A stretch of 64,000 nucleotides of DNA from Bradyrhizobium iriomotense (GTDB lineage: Bacteria; Pseudomonadota; Alphaproteobacteria; Rhizobiales; Xanthobacteraceae), in the NCBI RefSeq assembly GCF_030160715.1, contig NZ_BSOW01000028.1:62001-126000 (forward strand), written 5' to 3'. The notes beneath the pieces are model-generated. The model was not told the origin of the DNA. It saw only the letters and a program-made list of their open reading frames with translations, and did no database searches. Shown piece by piece: positions 62,770 to 64,000 of this stretch. Numbering within the stretch: the stretch's first letter is position 1; the number at the start of each line of letters is the position of its first letter. A program made the position numbers and the translations under genes.

Positions 62770-63570
62770 TCAGATGCGGATATTACTGTGAACCGCCGGG
62801 ACAAGTGCTTGGTCAATTCTATCCCATCGTTGACATGCAATGTTAGTGTCGTCGATCTGCCATGACGCAATTCCGCAAAGCACCGTCGCGACAATTCGAG
62901 ACTCCTTATCATCTTCAACGAAATAGACGCGCCATCGCCCGCCACCACTCATGCCTCCAAAGGACTCAGGTAGTTCATGTAGATTATAGGGCATCGCTTT
63001 GACCGTGAGGAGGCCCTTCTCCTGAGCGCAAACGTGCCGGGTGTGAAGGACACCGCGCATTGGGCTGATGAACTCTCGCCCTTCAATAAATGGGGTTTCC
63101 GAGACCTCCGCAATGAGTCCCAGCATGGCGTCAACATGCTTTCCTTCAGCAGGTGCCATTGCTTCCATCCTGGCTCGGTTCTTCTCGATGTTGAGAAAGA
63201 CGCCTTGAGCTTCTAAGGAAGACGCGACGTCGGCCGACAGTGACGTAAACGCGAGGGCTAAAACCTCTTTGCCTTCCGAAAACGTCTCACTGCTTTGCAC
63301 AATTATCGTTTGTGTATCGGCGAGCTTAAGCACGCGCCTCTGTTGTCCACCGACAACGAACCGGATTAAGCCGACTTCCGGAAGGTGCTCATATGCTTCC
63401 GCAACGTGACCGCAGGTCAGAATGCCACTGCGGCCTTCTATCGACACCAGGACCCCAGATCCGAGAACCCTGCTGCCTTTCCCTAATTCTCGAATGACTA
63501 ACCCCACGGCAAAGTTCGAGATATGGGAGAGGATTGCATCGGATATATCGTGTGGCATGCTTCGAGCCAT
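62770..63570 (-). CDS. Trypsin-like serine protease domain protein
   Basis: A 266-residue protein with a chymotrypsin fold and no signal peptide. GSGVLVSIEGRSGILTCGHV (about 36-55) supplies the His, GKEVLALAF (about 98-106) lies where the Asp is expected but shows no clear Asp, and SFGGMSGGGRWRVYF (about 205-219) has the Ser in GMSGG. Intracellular trypsin-like domains of this kind occur as effectors next to STAND or KAP NTPases. It is the first gene of the pair with the KAP NTPase. Activity is uncertain because of the Asp position. Confidence 0.75.
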   Translation of the reverse strand: MARSMPHDISDAILSHISNFAVGLVIRELGKGSRVLGSGVLVSIEGRSGILTCGHVAEAYEHLPEVGLIRFVVGGQQRRVLKLADTQTIIVQSSETFSEGKEVLALAFTSLSADVASSLEAQGVFLNIEKNRARMEAMAPAEGKHVDAMLGLIAEVSETPFIEGREFISPMRGVLHTRHVCAQEKGLLTVKAMPYNLHELPESFGGMSGGGRWRVYFVEDDKESRIVATVLCGIASWQIDDTNIACQRWDRIDQALVPAVHSNIRI

Positions 63571-63787
63571 GCTCCGATTTCACGAATGATTTTCAGCGAC
63601 GCCATGATCGCACGGCACGAACCCTCGTGCGATCGATTAGGTATCGAGGATGAAGCAGCTTGGTTATCGAATCAGGTTCAGCACCCGAGGGAAGACTAGA
63701 ACAAAATGGGAAAGCCTGGGAGTCGAGCGCATTTCCCAATGCTTCCAAGAAAATCGCCGACTGCCTGGTTGTACGCTGGTGCCACAC

Positions 63788-64000
63788 ATGCAAACCGAGC
63801 AACCAGACCAACTGACGATGACCGAGCGCGTAGAACACGCGCTGCCAGCCTACGCATATTTCATTGAGCTGGATGACGGCGTCCAACTGAACAATGAACT
63901 CGAGGCGGAATTTCAAGGGCTCGGCGCCGAATTATACATGCAGCCCACCTGGGCTGGTCCGCCGCAGAGTCCGTCAATCGCATACAATTGCATTGCCATT
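63788..64000 (+). CDS. Hypothetical protein, cut by the window end
   Basis: An open plus-strand frame from the ATG at 63788 (or the ATG at 63818 in the same frame) runs off the right edge after 71 codons. The peptide, MTERVEHALPAYAYFIELDD and on, is acidic and looks coding. No family can be given from this part. Minus-strand frames here look like shadows. Confidence 0.5.
   Translation, partial: MQTEQPDQLTMTERVEHALPAYAYFIELDDGVQLNNELEAEFQGLGAELYMQPTWAGPPQSPSIAYNCIAI

Noticed and set aside
1-64000. tRNA or rRNA genes and a tRNA attachment site
   Set aside because: None was recognised by eye on either strand. A tRNAscan run would settle it.

Overview
The window is accessory DNA from an alphaproteobacterium, most likely of the Bradyrhizobium/Rhodopseudomonas/Nitrobacter group. 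That placement is inference: it rests on high GC, gene texture, a short DUF2285-like protein, interspersed palindromic repeats of a kind I associate with these genomes, and a protein whose N-terminus copies alphaproteobacterial ribosomal protein L7/L12. No rRNA, tRNA or CRISPR array was recognised.

1-14.8 kb is the edge of a conjugative or integrative element: a TraG/VirD4 coupling protein, a protease-less FtsH-like AAA+ protein, an NB-ARC regulator, a SprT-like metallopeptidase, a coiled-coil membrane protein with a C-terminal AT-hook, an excisionase-like wHTH protein and a ParB-family protein. 14.8-21.9 kb holds an arginase-fold protein, then a minus-strand operon with a TPR-HEPN protein, a RelA/SpoT-domain protein and a protein that starts with an L7/L12-like dimerisation segment, then small genes and an HNH protein. 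22.0-27.8 kb is a three-gene operon for exported tail-fibre-like proteins. 28-32.8 kb has an HNH nuclease, a DUF3800-like protein, unknown proteins and a second wHTH paralogue.

32.8-42 kb is a dense defence island: an operon of an AbiEi-like regulator with a nuclease-like N-terminus, a nucleotidyltransferase, a SIR2 protein and an 888-residue helical protein (the last two split only by an in-frame TGA), a two-gene CBASS (patatin phospholipase plus CD-NTase), a HEPN-like protein, and a HigBA module whose antitoxin is frameshifted. 42-58 kb is decaying: broken SbcD/SbcC-like genes next to a broken P-loop kinase gene, an IS21 fragment, a tyrosine recombinase tail, a frameshifted IS, a phage portal fragment, a truncated DUF2235 lipase, a frameshifted pentapeptide protein, and three intact genes of exported or hydrolase-like proteins. 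Inside it lie five large imperfect palindromes that all keep the same asymmetric internal loop (ACTCG opposite TGTCCCTAC/T) while their stems change on both sides; I do not recognise this family. 58-64 kb holds a classical AbiEi/AbiEii pair, a KAP NTPase paired with a trypsin-like protease, and the start of a gene that leaves the window.

The strongest leads for something undescribed are the conserved-loop palindrome family at 46.9-50.1 kb, the operon joining a RelA/SpoT domain to an L7/L12 mimic at 15.6-20.7 kb, and the AbiEi-like/SIR2 operon at 32.8-38.4 kb.
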